From the NCBI GenBank assembly GCA_913061005.1, contig CAJXSH010000005.1:38935-102934 (forward strand): a DNA stretch of 64,000 nt, given 5' to 3'. Below are positions 7,974 through 16,702 of this stretch, piece by piece. This DNA comes from an uncultured Ectothiorhodospiraceae bacterium. Lineage in GTDB: Bacteria > Pseudomonadota > Gammaproteobacteria > Nitrococcales > Nitrococcaceae. How positions within the stretch are numbered: position 1 is the first letter of the stretch; every line of letters starts with the position of its first letter. The notes below the pieces were generated by a model that had not been told where the DNA came from, made no database searches, and saw only the letters and a list, made by a program, of their open reading frames with translations. Position numbers and translations under genes: made by a program.

Positions 7974-8903
7974 TTATTGCCCGCCCCAGACCGTGCCGGC
8001 CAGGTTGGTGACGGGCACACCGACCGAGTTGCCGTACTCGGTCCACGAGCCGTCGTAGTTCTTCACCTCGTAGCCGAGGATTTTCGACAGCGCGAACCAG
8101 GTGTGGCTCGAGCGCTCGCCGATCCGGCAGTAGGTGATCACCGGTTTGCTGCCGTCCACACCGGCCTCGGCGTAGATAGCGCGCAGTTCTTCGGCCGATT
8201 TGAACGTCCCGTCCTCGTCCACTGCATTCGACCAGCCGACGTTGACAGCGCCCGGAATGTGGCCGGCCCGGACCGAGAGCTCATCCACGCCCTCCGGGGC
8301 AATGATGCGGCCCTCGTACTCGGCGGCGGAGCGGATGTCGACAAGCTGCGCTGACGGGTCGCTGCTGCTGGCGATCTCGACAACCTCGGGCAGGAATGCA
8401 CGAATCGAATCGTCCGCCTCGGCGACCGTGATATCGCCTGCATCGTAGCGGGTTGGCCGGATGGACAGCGGCCGCCCCTCGGCTTCCCACTTGTTACGGC
8501 CGCCATCGAGCAGGCGGACGTTGTCGACACCGTAGATGTCGAACACCCATGCCCCCCAGGCGGCAAACCAGTTGTTGCTATCACCATAGAGAACGATTTC
8601 GGTGTCATTCGAGACACCGGCATCGCGCAGCAGCTGTTCGAAACCGTCACGATCGATGATATCGCGGCTCACCGTATCCACTAGATCGGTGTGCCAGCGA
8701 AAATTCACCGCGCCCGGGATGTGTCCACGTTCGAACTTTCCGGGATTGACACTCACTTCGATCACGCGGACATCTTCGCGCTCCAGGTTGTCGGCCAGCC
8801 ACTGGGTCGAGACCAGGGCGTCCGGGTTGGCATGGGCTAGACTGGCGCCCAGCGCCAGTGACAACGTGACGGCCAGTCGGCGGATTGGGGCTTTGATACG
8901 CAT
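7974..8903 (-). CDS. Periplasmic tandem-rhodanese sulfurtransferase (SseA-like)
   Basis: 309 residues with an N-terminal signal peptide (basic MRIKAPIRR, hydrophobic core, cleavage likely after AHA at about 25). Two rhodanese domains follow. The C-terminal one has the active-site loop with Cys259 (CRIGERSS). The equivalent place in the first domain (VLYGDSNNW) has no cysteine, as usual for thiosulfate/3-mercaptopyruvate sulfurtransferases. It would move sulfane sulfur from thiosulfate or a thiol donor to an acceptor in the periplasm. It precedes the YeeE-type permease by 13 nt. AGGAGA lies at a proper distance from the ATG. Confidence 0.93.
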   Translation of the reverse strand: MRIKAPIRRLAVTLSLALGASLAHANPDALVSTQWLADNLEREDVRVIEVSVNPGKFERGHIPGAVNFRWHTDLVDTVSRDIIDRDGFEQLLRDAGVSNDTEIVLYGDSNNWFAAWGAWVFDIYGVDNVRLLDGGRNKWEAEGRPLSIRPTRYDAGDITVAEADDSIRAFLPEVVEIASSSDPSAQLVDIRSAAEYEGRIIAPEGVDELSVRAGHIPGAVNVGWSNAVDEDGTFKSAEELRAIYAEAGVDGSKPVITYCRIGERSSHTWFALSKILGYEVKNYDGSWTEYGNSVGVPVTNLAGTVWGGQ

Positions 8904-8940
8904 TTTGATCTCCTGATCAGCCTTGATTTTCGGTGACAGC

Positions 8941-8968
8941 AGTCTAGTTCGCTCCCGTTAGTTTCCAA
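8941..8968 (-). promoter_or_regulatory. Candidate promoter of the rhodanese-permease pair
   Basis: Minus-strand TTGGAA (8963-8968) and TAGACT (8941-8946) with a 16-nt spacer, about 40 nt upstream of the rhodanese ATG. Confidence 0.45.
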
Positions 8969-9019
8969 AAGAATATTTGGGACTTTTTATATATAAAACG
9001 GCGATATAAAGGGTTGATC

Positions 9020-9937
9020 ATGCCCCCCAATGAATCAACGGTCGGTGACTGGCGCGGCGATCTTGTCGAATCGCTCGAAGCGCGCCCGGGTGTAGCACTG
9101 GAGGTTTCCGATGCCGGTGTAACGGTGATCCAGGAGAACACCCGAACCACCATTGAGGAGCAAACGGTGGCCGGGCGCGATGGAGGTCAGTATCGCGCTT
9201 TGCGTCTGGAGACGGTGTTGCGGGGCAACCTGGCGATGCCCGGCTCAGCCCGGACGCGGGCCTTTCAACTCAATCCGCGCAATGCCATTGGCTCTCTGAC
9301 CGGATCGTTAGATGGTCGTGGCTCGACGCGCGAGGGGCTGTCGCTTGTCAGTCGGGTGTGTATTGACCGGGAAGTTCCCTGGCATCCGACCGGCCGCCAG
9401 CTGACCTGTCTGGTGGCCCTCGAGGCCGGGACGGCGCTCTTTGACCGACCGCCTGCGGCCAATCGTCAGCTCAACCGGGCCGGACTGGGTGTCTGGCGCA
9501 ACGGGATTCAGAGCATCCCGGGCGTCGATCCGCAGGCCTGGCGGGTCACCCGTCGTTCGGCCGACAGCCTCACCGCCTTGCCCGTCGGTGAAGGCATACC
9601 CCCGGGGGCCCGTGCCTCGCTGTTTGTCGGCGCCGGAATCGCCGCCATTGGTCCAGGGTTCGAATTCGTGCTCCAGTTGCCCGGAGCAATCGATGATGCG
9701 GCCGCCCTGGCCGAGCAGTGCGATGCCCTCAATGCGCTTGAATGCCAGGTAGCCACCGGCGCGCCCCATATCGGCGCGTGGTCAGCGACCGAGCAGGGCG
9801 GCTGCCGTTATCAGGTCAGGGTGCCGGCGCGTTTTGGCCGGCGTCTTCCCGATCTGCCCCGCCAGCTGCTGGAGACCGCCGCCGATCGAACGACAACGGC
9901 ACTTGCCCTGTTGGCGGGTCAGGACCGCGGCGGGTGA
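9020..9937 (+). CDS. Protein of unknown function, 305 residues
   Basis: I do not recognise a family. ATG at 9020 is preceded by AAAGGG at 6-nt spacing; an in-frame TTG 6 nt upstream is less likely. No signal peptide, membrane helix or metal-binding cluster is evident, so a soluble cytoplasmic protein is expected. The N-terminal ~60 residues are acidic and polar; the rest alternates beta-prone and Gly/Pro-rich segments. It stands alone between the divergent rhodanese gene and the convergent PII-like gene. Codon use resembles its neighbours. Confidence 0.7.
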   Translation: MPPNESTVGDWRGDLVESLEARPGVALEVSDAGVTVIQENTRTTIEEQTVAGRDGGQYRALRLETVLRGNLAMPGSARTRAFQLNPRNAIGSLTGSLDGRGSTREGLSLVSRVCIDREVPWHPTGRQLTCLVALEAGTALFDRPPAANRQLNRAGLGVWRNGIQSIPGVDPQAWRVTRRSADSLTALPVGEGIPPGARASLFVGAGIAAIGPGFEFVLQLPGAIDDAAALAEQCDALNALECQVATGAPHIGAWSATEQGGCRYQVRVPARFGRRLPDLPRQLLETAADRTTTALALLAGQDRGG

Positions 9938-9945
9938 TCGAGGGC

Positions 9946-10257
9946 TTAGAAGCGCTCTGCCCTGAGGACCTCGCAGTCCATGACGCTGACGACGCCGATA
10001 TGCCGCTCGACCACGCCAAAGGCGGCATCGAGCAGCGCATCCACCCGATCGGGGCGGACGATACAATTGACACTGACCATGCCGCCGACACGGCTTACCT
10101 GTCCTTCGCCGGACCAATGGCCGGAGCGGCCCGAGCCGCTGATGACCGGCAGCACGGTAAAACCGGTCACGCCTGCCTTGATCAGTGCCGTGCTCAGGCG
10201 CTCTTCCATGACCGCTTCGATGACAATTTCCACCCGTTTAGCCTTGTGGGTCTGCAT
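9946..10257 (-). CDS. sbtB: PII-like signalling protein, SbtB type
   Basis: 103 residues with the ferredoxin-like fold pattern of PII proteins. A short Gly/Ser-rich T-loop region (SGSGRSGHWSGEG) replaces the canonical uridylylation loop, and the C-terminus is of the type CEVLRAERF. Such proteins bind adenine nucleotides and gate the bicarbonate transporter SbtA. The gene follows sbtA by 3 nt on the same strand, the standard sbtA-sbtB arrangement. Confidence 0.85.
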   Translation of the reverse strand: MQTHKAKRVEIVIEAVMEERLSTALIKAGVTGFTVLPVISGSGRSGHWSGEGQVSRVGGMVSVNCIVRPDRVDALLDAAFGVVERHIGVVSVMDCEVLRAERF

Positions 10258-10260
10258 GGT

Positions 10261-11241
10261 TCAGCCTCCGGTCAGGGTCTGGGCCACCGCCAGGTACAGG
10301 GGAATCCCCAGGGTGAGGTTGAAAGGAAAGGTCACACCCAGTGAGAGCGTGAGATAGATTGACGGGTTGGCTTCCGGGAGGGCGACCCGCATGGCCGCTG
10401 GCACGGCGATGTAGGAGGCCGATGCCGCCAGCGTCATCAGCAACAAAACCCCGCCGGTACTCAGCCCGATCAGCAATCCCGCCCCCAGACCGGTGACAGA
10501 ACCGATCAGTGGCATGATCACGCCAAAGGCGAAGAGGCCGGGCGTGAGGACCGATCGCGCCTCGCGCAGTCCACGGCCGGCGACAAGCCCCATATCGAGC
10601 AGGAACAGGCAAAGCACCCCCTGGAAAGGCGCCACGATAAACGGCTCGATGAGCGTCAGGCCCTCGTCACCGGTGATCCAGCCGATCAGAAACGAGCCAA
10701 CGAGCAGGACGATCGAGCCATTCAGCAGGATTTCGCGGATCAGGCCTTCCTCCATTTCGGCGGACGCCGGGCTGGAGCGGGCGATGATCCACAGCGCCGA
10801 GAGGATGGCCGGTGCCTCCATGACCGCGGCCACCGCGACCATGTATCCCTCGGGCGAGAGGCCGGCGGTGGTGGCCACAGAGCTGGCCGCCACAAACGTG
10901 ACGATCGAAATCGAGCCATAGTGACCGGCAACCGCGGCCGCGTCGGTGACCGAAAGCCGGGTCATTCCCTTGAGCAGGGCATAGGCGATGACCGGCAGGG
11001 CGAACGAGAGCACCAGCCCCGCCAGCAATGACAGCGCCAGTGTCCCGTCAACGCCGTGGGAGGCAACGCTGGCACCGCCCTTGAAGCCGATGGCAAAAAG
11101 CAGATAGATCGACAACCCTTTGGCGATGGCCTCGGGGATGGACAGATCGGAGCGCGCGAATGCGGCGATGACCCCGAGGACGAAAAACAGAATGATCGGC
11201 GATGTCAGGTTGTCCATCGCCAGCGCCAGTGTCCCTTGCAT
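10261..11241 (-). CDS. sbtA: Sodium-dependent bicarbonate transporter, SbtA family
   Basis: 326 residues, about ten hydrophobic segments, with two inverted halves as in SbtA (former DUF897). Telltale stretches are GGASVASHGVDGTLA, AAAVAGHYGSISIVTF and MEAPAILSALW. It imports bicarbonate with sodium across the inner membrane. The start could be the ATG at 11241 or at 11217 (MDNLTSP); ribosome sites are weak at both. Next to the rhodopsin and blh genes it suggests light-linked bicarbonate uptake for anaplerotic carboxylation, which is inference. Confidence 0.9.
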   Translation of the reverse strand: MQGTLALAMDNLTSPIILFFVLGVIAAFARSDLSIPEAIAKGLSIYLLFAIGFKGGASVASHGVDGTLALSLLAGLVLSFALPVIAYALLKGMTRLSVTDAAAVAGHYGSISIVTFVAASSVATTAGLSPEGYMVAVAAVMEAPAILSALWIIARSSPASAEMEEGLIREILLNGSIVLLVGSFLIGWITGDEGLTLIEPFIVAPFQGVLCLFLLDMGLVAGRGLREARSVLTPGLFAFGVIMPLIGSVTGLGAGLLIGLSTGGVLLLMTLAASASYIAVPAAMRVALPEANPSIYLTLSLGVTFPFNLTLGIPLYLAVAQTLTGG

Positions 11242-11305
11242 TGTTATGATGTCTGCCTGTTGCGATCAAAAGGTGGCAGATTACCTTAGCCTGACAGGGG
11301 TTTGC

Positions 11306-11698
11306 ATGCGTTCTCTTCTACTCATTGCCGGTCTGCTTGGCCTGCTCTCGGTGGGGTTTGGTGCCTGGTCCGAGCACGCCCTGCGTCCGAATATCGACGC
11401 CGAGTCGTTTCGTTTTCTCATGACGGCGATTCGCTATAACCAGGTGCATGCCGTTGCCTTGCTGGCGCTTGCCCTTGGGCTGGTGTTGCCGCTTGGCACC
11501 GATGTCATCAAGCGCCTGCGCATTGGTGCCTGGTTGATGGTCTGGGGCACGGTGCTCTTCAGTGTGAGCATCTACCTTGCGGTCTGGAGCGGGATGATGA
11601 TCCTGACCTTCGTCACACCGGTGGGCGGCACCCTGCTCATGATCGCCTGGGCCGCGGTGGCTTGGGCGGGCTGGACCGCCTGGCGGGCCGATCGCTAG
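11306..11698 (+). CDS. DUF423 (YgdD-like) small membrane protein
   Basis: 130 residues with four hydrophobic helices, starting with the family pattern GLLGLLSVGFGAWSEHAL. A YNQVHAVALLALAL segment follows in helix 2. CAGGGG precedes the ATG at 11306 by about 6 nt. The family is widespread and its function unknown. The gene converges on blh with a 12-nt gap. Confidence 0.87.
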   Translation: MRSLLLIAGLLGLLSVGFGAWSEHALRPNIDAESFRFLMTAIRYNQVHAVALLALALGLVLPLGTDVIKRLRIGAWLMVWGTVLFSVSIYLAVWSGMMILTFVTPVGGTLLMIAWAAVAWAGWTAWRADR

Positions 11699-11710
11699 CC
11701 GCCCCGAGGG

Positions 11711-12589
11711 TCACTCGCTCCGTCGGGGGCTGGCAATGAGCTCGAGGATCATGTGCGGCACGGTCAGCGCGGCCAGGCCAATGAAGATCACTCGCATGAG
11801 CACGGCATCGCTGGGCAGGCCGATGAGAAACGGGACCGCCGCCAGGGCGAGGGCGTAGGTGGCGAGGGTCGTGGGGGCAACCGCGCGCAACCGCTCGCGC
11901 CAGCCATACAGCCCCAGGTCTCGCGCGGCGATTTCAAGATGGCGTGGGCTGTGTAGAAAGCACCAGTAGGCGATGAAGTACGCCAGCGGATGAAGCAGCG
12001 CGGCGGTGACCGCCAGCAGCAGCGGGTCGCGCCAGTCGCTGACCGACCGCTCGGGCCGCAGCGCCAGGCTGGCGGCGAGAATCAGACCCCCTATGGCGAG
12101 GACCCAGGGGCCGGTGGCGACGATTGTCGCGGCCTGGTCGGCCCCGAGCATTTCGAGAATCGGGGTCACTTGCGCCGGCTGCAGCGCGACCGGCAGTCCG
12201 ATGATCCACAATCCATAGCCGACCCCCCCGATCCGGCCCAGCCGGTTGGCGACATCATCGCCGAAATGCACGGCCGAGTAGAGCAGGAACGCCGCGAGCG
12301 CCGCATTGGGCGCCAGCCACCATAATCCCAGCACCAGCGCGGCGAGCAGCATGTAACCGCCAAGAAACATCATCATGCGCAGCGGGTTGTCCAAATGCAG
12401 ATAGCGTGTCGCCACCGCGGTGTCGAGGCTGCCATGGGGCAGGCCCAGAACCGCGGTGCTCAGGGCCAGCACCATATAAAGCGGCCACTGCCCCGGCAGC
12501 ATGGAAGCCCCCATGGCCAGCACGACACCGGCGGGAAAAAGCCAGAAGGCGGGCGGATGGTTGTTCTGCGAACGGGGGGATGTGCTCAT
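11711..12589 (-). CDS. blh: Beta-carotene 15,15'-dioxygenase (Brp/Blh family)
   Basis: 292 residues, strongly hydrophobic, cleaving beta-carotene into two retinals in the membrane. The conserved histidines are present: GLPHGSLD (His52), SAVHFGDD (His108), ALLHPLAYF (His200), FLHSPRH (His213 and His217) and TVPHMILE (His279). The ATG at 12589 has GGTGAG 6 nt upstream; a longer TTG start at 12610 lacks support. It is not in the crt operon but 5 kb from the rhodopsin gene on the same strand, separated by sulfur and bicarbonate genes. Confidence 0.93.
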   Translation of the reverse strand: MSTSPRSQNNHPPAFWLFPAGVVLAMGASMLPGQWPLYMVLALSTAVLGLPHGSLDTAVATRYLHLDNPLRMMMFLGGYMLLAALVLGLWWLAPNAALAAFLLYSAVHFGDDVANRLGRIGGVGYGLWIIGLPVALQPAQVTPILEMLGADQAATIVATGPWVLAIGGLILAASLALRPERSVSDWRDPLLLAVTAALLHPLAYFIAYWCFLHSPRHLEIAARDLGLYGWRERLRAVAPTTLATYALALAAVPFLIGLPSDAVLMRVIFIGLAALTVPHMILELIASPRRSE

Positions 12590-12752
12590 CGCCAACTCAC
12601 CAACAATCAACTGTCATTGCCCAGAGCCTAGCAGCATCGATCGGTGTCAAACATTAATCCCGATCAACCCGGGTTGCGGTTTTGCTAATCTGACATGACC
12701 GCCCACGGGGATCGTCGCCCCGGGGTCAGTCAGCAGGGATGGGCACCAAGCA

Positions 12753-13442
12753 ATGACGAAGACGCGGTCAACGCCACACACCACCGCCACCGAGCGGGTC
12801 TATCGGGCGATTCGCCGGAACATCCTCGAGGGGGTCTACGACGGCGAACAGTTCCTCCGCGAAGAGGGCCTGGCCCGGGAATTCCAGATCAGTCGTACGC
12901 CCATACGCGAGGCCCTTCGGCGGCTGGTTTCCGAAGGGTGGCTCGAGCAGATTCCCCACCGGGGGGCGCGGGTTGTCGAGTGGACACGTGACGACGCCGA
13001 CGAGGTGTTCGAGCTGCGCAGCATTCTCGAATCCCACGCGGTCCGCCGTGCCGCCACCCGGATGCAACCACGCGAGATTGCCCGGCTGCGTCATCTGGTG
13101 GATGCCATGGAGTCACTGAGCAGCGCGCAGCAAAGCGAAAGCCGCGAAGATATCGCAACGCTCAACGACCAGTTTCATCAAACCATCCTTGAATCGGCCG
13201 GCAGCCCGCGGCTCCAGCGTCTGGTCAATGCCATCGTTCAGGCGCCAATGACCACACGCAGTTTTCACCGCTACAACGCCAGCGAAATGGCGCGCAGCAT
13301 GACGCAGCACCGCGAAATCCTGCAGGCCATCGAAGCCGGGGATCCGGTCTGGGCCGCGGCGGTCATGCGTTCGCATATTCTCGCGGCCCGACCGGCCCAT
13401 CACCGCAGCGACGCGCCGCTGACCGAGTCGTCCCACCGCTGA
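12753..13442 (+). CDS. GntR-family regulator, FCD subgroup
   Basis: 229 residues. The N-terminal winged helix is at about residues 12-78, with recognition-helix region FQISRTPIREALRRL. A C-terminal all-helical FCD domain has the usual Asp/His metal-ligand positions (LNDQFHQTILE, TQHREILQAI). These proteins repress catabolic operons and are released by organic acids. It lies directly upstream of the aconitase/CoA-transferase/TRAP/lyase operon in the same orientation and very likely controls it. Confidence 0.9.
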   Translation: MTKTRSTPHTTATERVYRAIRRNILEGVYDGEQFLREEGLAREFQISRTPIREALRRLVSEGWLEQIPHRGARVVEWTRDDADEVFELRSILESHAVRRAATRMQPREIARLRHLVDAMESLSSAQQSESREDIATLNDQFHQTILESAGSPRLQRLVNAIVQAPMTTRSFHRYNASEMARSMTQHREILQAIEAGDPVWAAAVMRSHILAARPAHHRSDAPLTESSHR

Positions 13443-13445
13443 ACT

Positions 13446-13517
13446 GCATACAATGCTGCATCCGCACATCGAAAAACCTGAACAATCAGGGTTAATGGCT
13501 TGCAAATTGTATCCAAT
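13446..13517 (+). promoter_or_regulatory. Candidate GntR operator pair before the aconitase-family gene
   Basis: ATACAAT (13448-13454, inside GCATACAATGC) and its exact reverse complement ATTGTAT (13506-13512, inside ATTGTATCCAAT) flank the presumed promoter. FCD-type GntR regulators bind sites built on this kind of half-site. Confidence 0.4.
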
Positions 13518-13566
13518 CAAGAGAACCTCTCCGAAAATCCAAAAATAATCGTTCGGAGGAGGGCGC

Positions 13567-15525
13567 ATGGCGGGCAAAACCCTGAGCGCCAGGCTTATCG
13601 AGGATCATCTCGTCGAAGGTCGGGCCAGAGCCGGAGAAGAGATCGCACTGCGCATGGACCAGGCGTTGCTGCAGGACATCCTCGGGACGCTGGTCATGCT
13701 CGAGCTCGAGGCCATGGGGGTCGAGCGCGCGGTGCCGCAGCCCACGGTCCAGTACATCGACCATGACCTGGTTCAGCAGGGGCCGTTGACCGCGGATGCC
13801 CACCGGTTCCTGAAAAGCGCCTGTGAACGGTTCGGCATCTGGTACAGCGGCCCGGGCAACGGCATCAGCCATCCGGTGCACATGGAACACTTCGGCGTAC
13901 CCGGCCAGTCCCTGGTGGGGTCGGACAGTCACACCACGGCGGCCGGATCACTGGGGATGCTCGCGATCGGAGCCGGCGGGATCGAGGTGGCGCTTGCCAT
14001 CGCCGGTGAACCCCTGGTGTTGCAGATGCCACGCATCTGGGGCGTCGAGCTGACGGGGCATCTGCCCGAGTGGGTCTCGGCCCGGGATGTGGCACTGGAG
14101 CTTCTACGGCGCCATGGCGTTGCCGGTGCCAAGAACTGCATCCTCGAGTTCTACGGACCCGGCGTTGCCTCTTTGTCGGCGATGGATCGGCATATCATCG
14201 CCAATATGGGCACCGAGATGGGGGCGACGACAAGCGTTTTCCCCAGCGATGACAACACCCGACGCTTTCTGGCTGCCCGGGGCCGCGAGGCCGTCTGGCA
14301 ACCGCTCTGCGCCGACTCGGACTGTGTCTACGACCTGCACGAGCAGATCGACCTCTCGGCGCTGGAGCCTCTGATTGCCCTGCCATCCAGCCCGGGTAAC
14401 GTCGTGCCGGTGACCGAAGCGGTCGGTGCCCCGGTCTATCAAAGCTACATCGGATCCTCGGGCTGCCCCGGCTACAGCGAGTTCGCCACGGTGGCCGGGA
14501 TCCTGGATGACCGGCCAAGTGCCGAGGGGGTGTCGCTGGATATCAATCCCAGCACCCGACAGGTGCTGGGGGCGATGATCGAATCCGGCGCACTGGCCCG
14601 ACTGGTTCAGGCGGGCGCGCGGATTCATCAGGCCGGCTGCAATGGCTGCATCGGCATGGGGCAGGCGCCGGCACAGGGCCAGAACAGTCTGCGGACGGTC
14701 CCGCGGAATTTTCCCGGACGATCCGGTACACCCGAAGACAGCGTGTTTTTATGCAGCGCCGAGACCGCGGCCGCCTCGGCGATCACTGGCACGATCACCG
14801 ATCCGAGGACGCTGGACATCGCCTATCCACGGGTTGCCGAACCGGATCGCCTGCCGGCGGCGGATGCCGGGCTCAAAGCCCCGGCGGGCCCGGGCGGGGC
14901 CGCCCGACCCGAGCTTGCCATCAGTGACAACACCCCGCCGCTGCCAGCGCTCCAGCCGCTGCCTGACTCGCTCGACGTGCCGATCCTGCTGACGGTCGGC
15001 GATGATATCAGCACCGACGACATCATGCCGGCAGGCACGGCGATCCCTTACTGGTGCAACGTCCACGCCTCGGCGCGTTTTCTTTTTGCCCCCATCGATG
15101 CCGGCTACCCGGAAAAGGCGGCTGATGTCGCTGACGCCGGCGGCCATGCCATTGTCGGGGGGGATAATTACGGACAGGGCTCAAGCCGCGAGAATGCCGC
15201 CCTGGTGCCAGCCTTGCAGGGCCTGAAGGTCGTCGTGGCCAGGAGCTTTGCCCGGCTGCATTGGCAGAACCTCGTCTGTTTTGGCGTCCTGCCGCTCTCG
15301 CCGGCCGATGAAACGGCTGCCAGGCGGCTCGAGGCGGGCGGTCGACTGCGCTTCGACGACATCCACGGCCAGCTTGCCGCCGGCAACACCGTGAACGCTC
15401 ATCTCGATGGCGAGCCGATTGCCCTTGTCCACGAGCTCACCGATCGCCAGCGCGAACTGCTGTGGATGGGGGGCGTCATCAACCGTATCAAACAACAGAG
15501 GATTGAGGCCGATGGGGCCGCTTGA
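13567..15525 (+). CDS. Aconitase-superfamily hydratase (short, 652 residues)
   Basis: The fused small-type aconitase layout: iron-sulfur catalytic domain first and the swivelling domain at the C-terminus (from about residue 480). Cluster ligands are Cys300 (SSGCPG), Cys358 and Cys361 (GCNGCIGMG). LVGSDSHTTAAGSLG and GGDNYGQGSSREN are the classic substrate-binding motifs. It is shorter than housekeeping AcnA/AcnB and fits the putative-aconitase class. With a CoA-transferase and an HMG-CoA lyase-like enzyme behind it, it may (de)hydrate a branched dicarboxylate rather than citrate; this is inference. GGAGGAGG precedes the ATG. The stop overlaps the next start by 14 nt. Confidence 0.9.
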   Translation: MAGKTLSARLIEDHLVEGRARAGEEIALRMDQALLQDILGTLVMLELEAMGVERAVPQPTVQYIDHDLVQQGPLTADAHRFLKSACERFGIWYSGPGNGISHPVHMEHFGVPGQSLVGSDSHTTAAGSLGMLAIGAGGIEVALAIAGEPLVLQMPRIWGVELTGHLPEWVSARDVALELLRRHGVAGAKNCILEFYGPGVASLSAMDRHIIANMGTEMGATTSVFPSDDNTRRFLAARGREAVWQPLCADSDCVYDLHEQIDLSALEPLIALPSSPGNVVPVTEAVGAPVYQSYIGSSGCPGYSEFATVAGILDDRPSAEGVSLDINPSTRQVLGAMIESGALARLVQAGARIHQAGCNGCIGMGQAPAQGQNSLRTVPRNFPGRSGTPEDSVFLCSAETAAASAITGTITDPRTLDIAYPRVAEPDRLPAADAGLKAPAGPGGAARPELAISDNTPPLPALQPLPDSLDVPILLTVGDDISTDDIMPAGTAIPYWCNVHASARFLFAPIDAGYPEKAADVADAGGHAIVGGDNYGQGSSRENAALVPALQGLKVVVARSFARLHWQNLVCFGVLPLSPADETAARRLEAGGRLRFDDIHGQLAAGNTVNAHLDGEPIALVHELTDRQRELLWMGGVINRIKQQRIEADGAA

Positions 15526-16702
15526 GGGGATTCGTGTACTGGAGCTCGGTCAGCTGATCGCCGGGCCGTTCTGTGGACAGTATCTGGCCGATTTCGGCGC
15601 CGAGGTGGTGAAGGTCGAGCCCCCGGGCCGCGGCGATCCCATGCGTCAGTGGGGCAGCACCGATGCGCATGGCAACACGGTGTGGTGGCCGGTCATCGCC
15701 CGCAATAAACGCTCGATGACGCTGGACCTGCGCACCGAGGCCGGCCAGGCGGTGATCCGCGAGCTGGCCGCTCAGGTCGATGTCATCATCGAGAACTTCC
15801 GGCCCGGAACCATGGAGCGCTGGGGGCTTGGCTACGAGGCACTCAGCGAGATCAATCCCCGGCTTGTCATGGTGCGTATCACCGGCTTTGGCCAGACCGG
15901 TCCTTATGCCACCCGCGCCGGGTATGCCTCGGTCTGCGAGGCGATGGGCGGGATGCGCTACATCGCTGGCTACCCGGATCGCCCGCCGGTGCGTATGGGC
16001 ATTTCCATCGGTGACACCCTGGCCGGCATGCACGGTGCAATGGGCGCGATGATGGCCCTGCACGAACGCCACCGAAGCGGGCGTGGCCAAGTGGTGGACA
16101 GCGCCATTTATGAATCGGTCATGACCGTGATGGAAAGCCTCATTCCCGAATACGAAAAAACCGGCCGCATCCGCGAGCGTTCGGGCAGCCGGCTCGATGG
16201 CATCGCCCCGTCCAACGCCTACCCGTGTCGGGATGGCCGTGAGGTGGTGATCGGCGCCAACCAGGATACGGTCTTTCGCCGGCTCTGCGAGGCGATGGGT
16301 GCCCCGGAACTGGCGGATGACCCGCGCTACATCGATCATCAGTCGCGGGGCCGCAATCAGGACGCCCTGGATGCCCGGATCGCCGACTGGACCCGAGCGC
16401 ACGATGCCGATGAGATCGTCGAGCGGATGGCCGAGGCCGGCGTGCCGGCCGGCCATGTCTATCGCGCCCCGGAGATGCTGGCGGACCCGCACATGCAGGC
16501 CCGCGAATCCATTGTCCGCATGCAGGATGCCCGACTGGGTGAAATCCCCATGCAGAATGCCTTTCCGCGGCTGTCGCGCTCGCCCGGTTGTATCGAACAC
16601 ACCGGCCCCGCACTTGGTGAGCACACCCGAGAGGTACTGCAGGACTGGGCCGCCATGACCCCCGAGCACATTGAGCGGCTCGCCGAGCAGGGAGTGATCT
16701 AG
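15512..16702 (+). CDS. Family III (CaiB/BaiF) CoA-transferase
   Basis: 396 residues. The N-terminus GIRVLELGQLIAGPFCGQYL and the FGAEVVKVEPPGRGDPMRQW stretch are diagnostic of the family, as are ENFRPGTMERWGLGYE and TGFGQTGPYATRAGY. These enzymes transfer CoA between carboxylic acids through an acyl-enzyme on an acidic residue; here that region reads VVDSAIYESV. The operon suggests activation of an imported dicarboxylate. The chosen ATG overlaps the end of the hydratase gene; an earlier in-frame ATG would run 119 nt into that gene. Confidence 0.9.
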   Translation: MGPLEGIRVLELGQLIAGPFCGQYLADFGAEVVKVEPPGRGDPMRQWGSTDAHGNTVWWPVIARNKRSMTLDLRTEAGQAVIRELAAQVDVIIENFRPGTMERWGLGYEALSEINPRLVMVRITGFGQTGPYATRAGYASVCEAMGGMRYIAGYPDRPPVRMGISIGDTLAGMHGAMGAMMALHERHRSGRGQVVDSAIYESVMTVMESLIPEYEKTGRIRERSGSRLDGIAPSNAYPCRDGREVVIGANQDTVFRRLCEAMGAPELADDPRYIDHQSRGRNQDALDARIADWTRAHDADEIVERMAEAGVPAGHVYRAPEMLADPHMQARESIVRMQDARLGEIPMQNAFPRLSRSPGCIEHTGPALGEHTREVLQDWAAMTPEHIERLAEQGVI

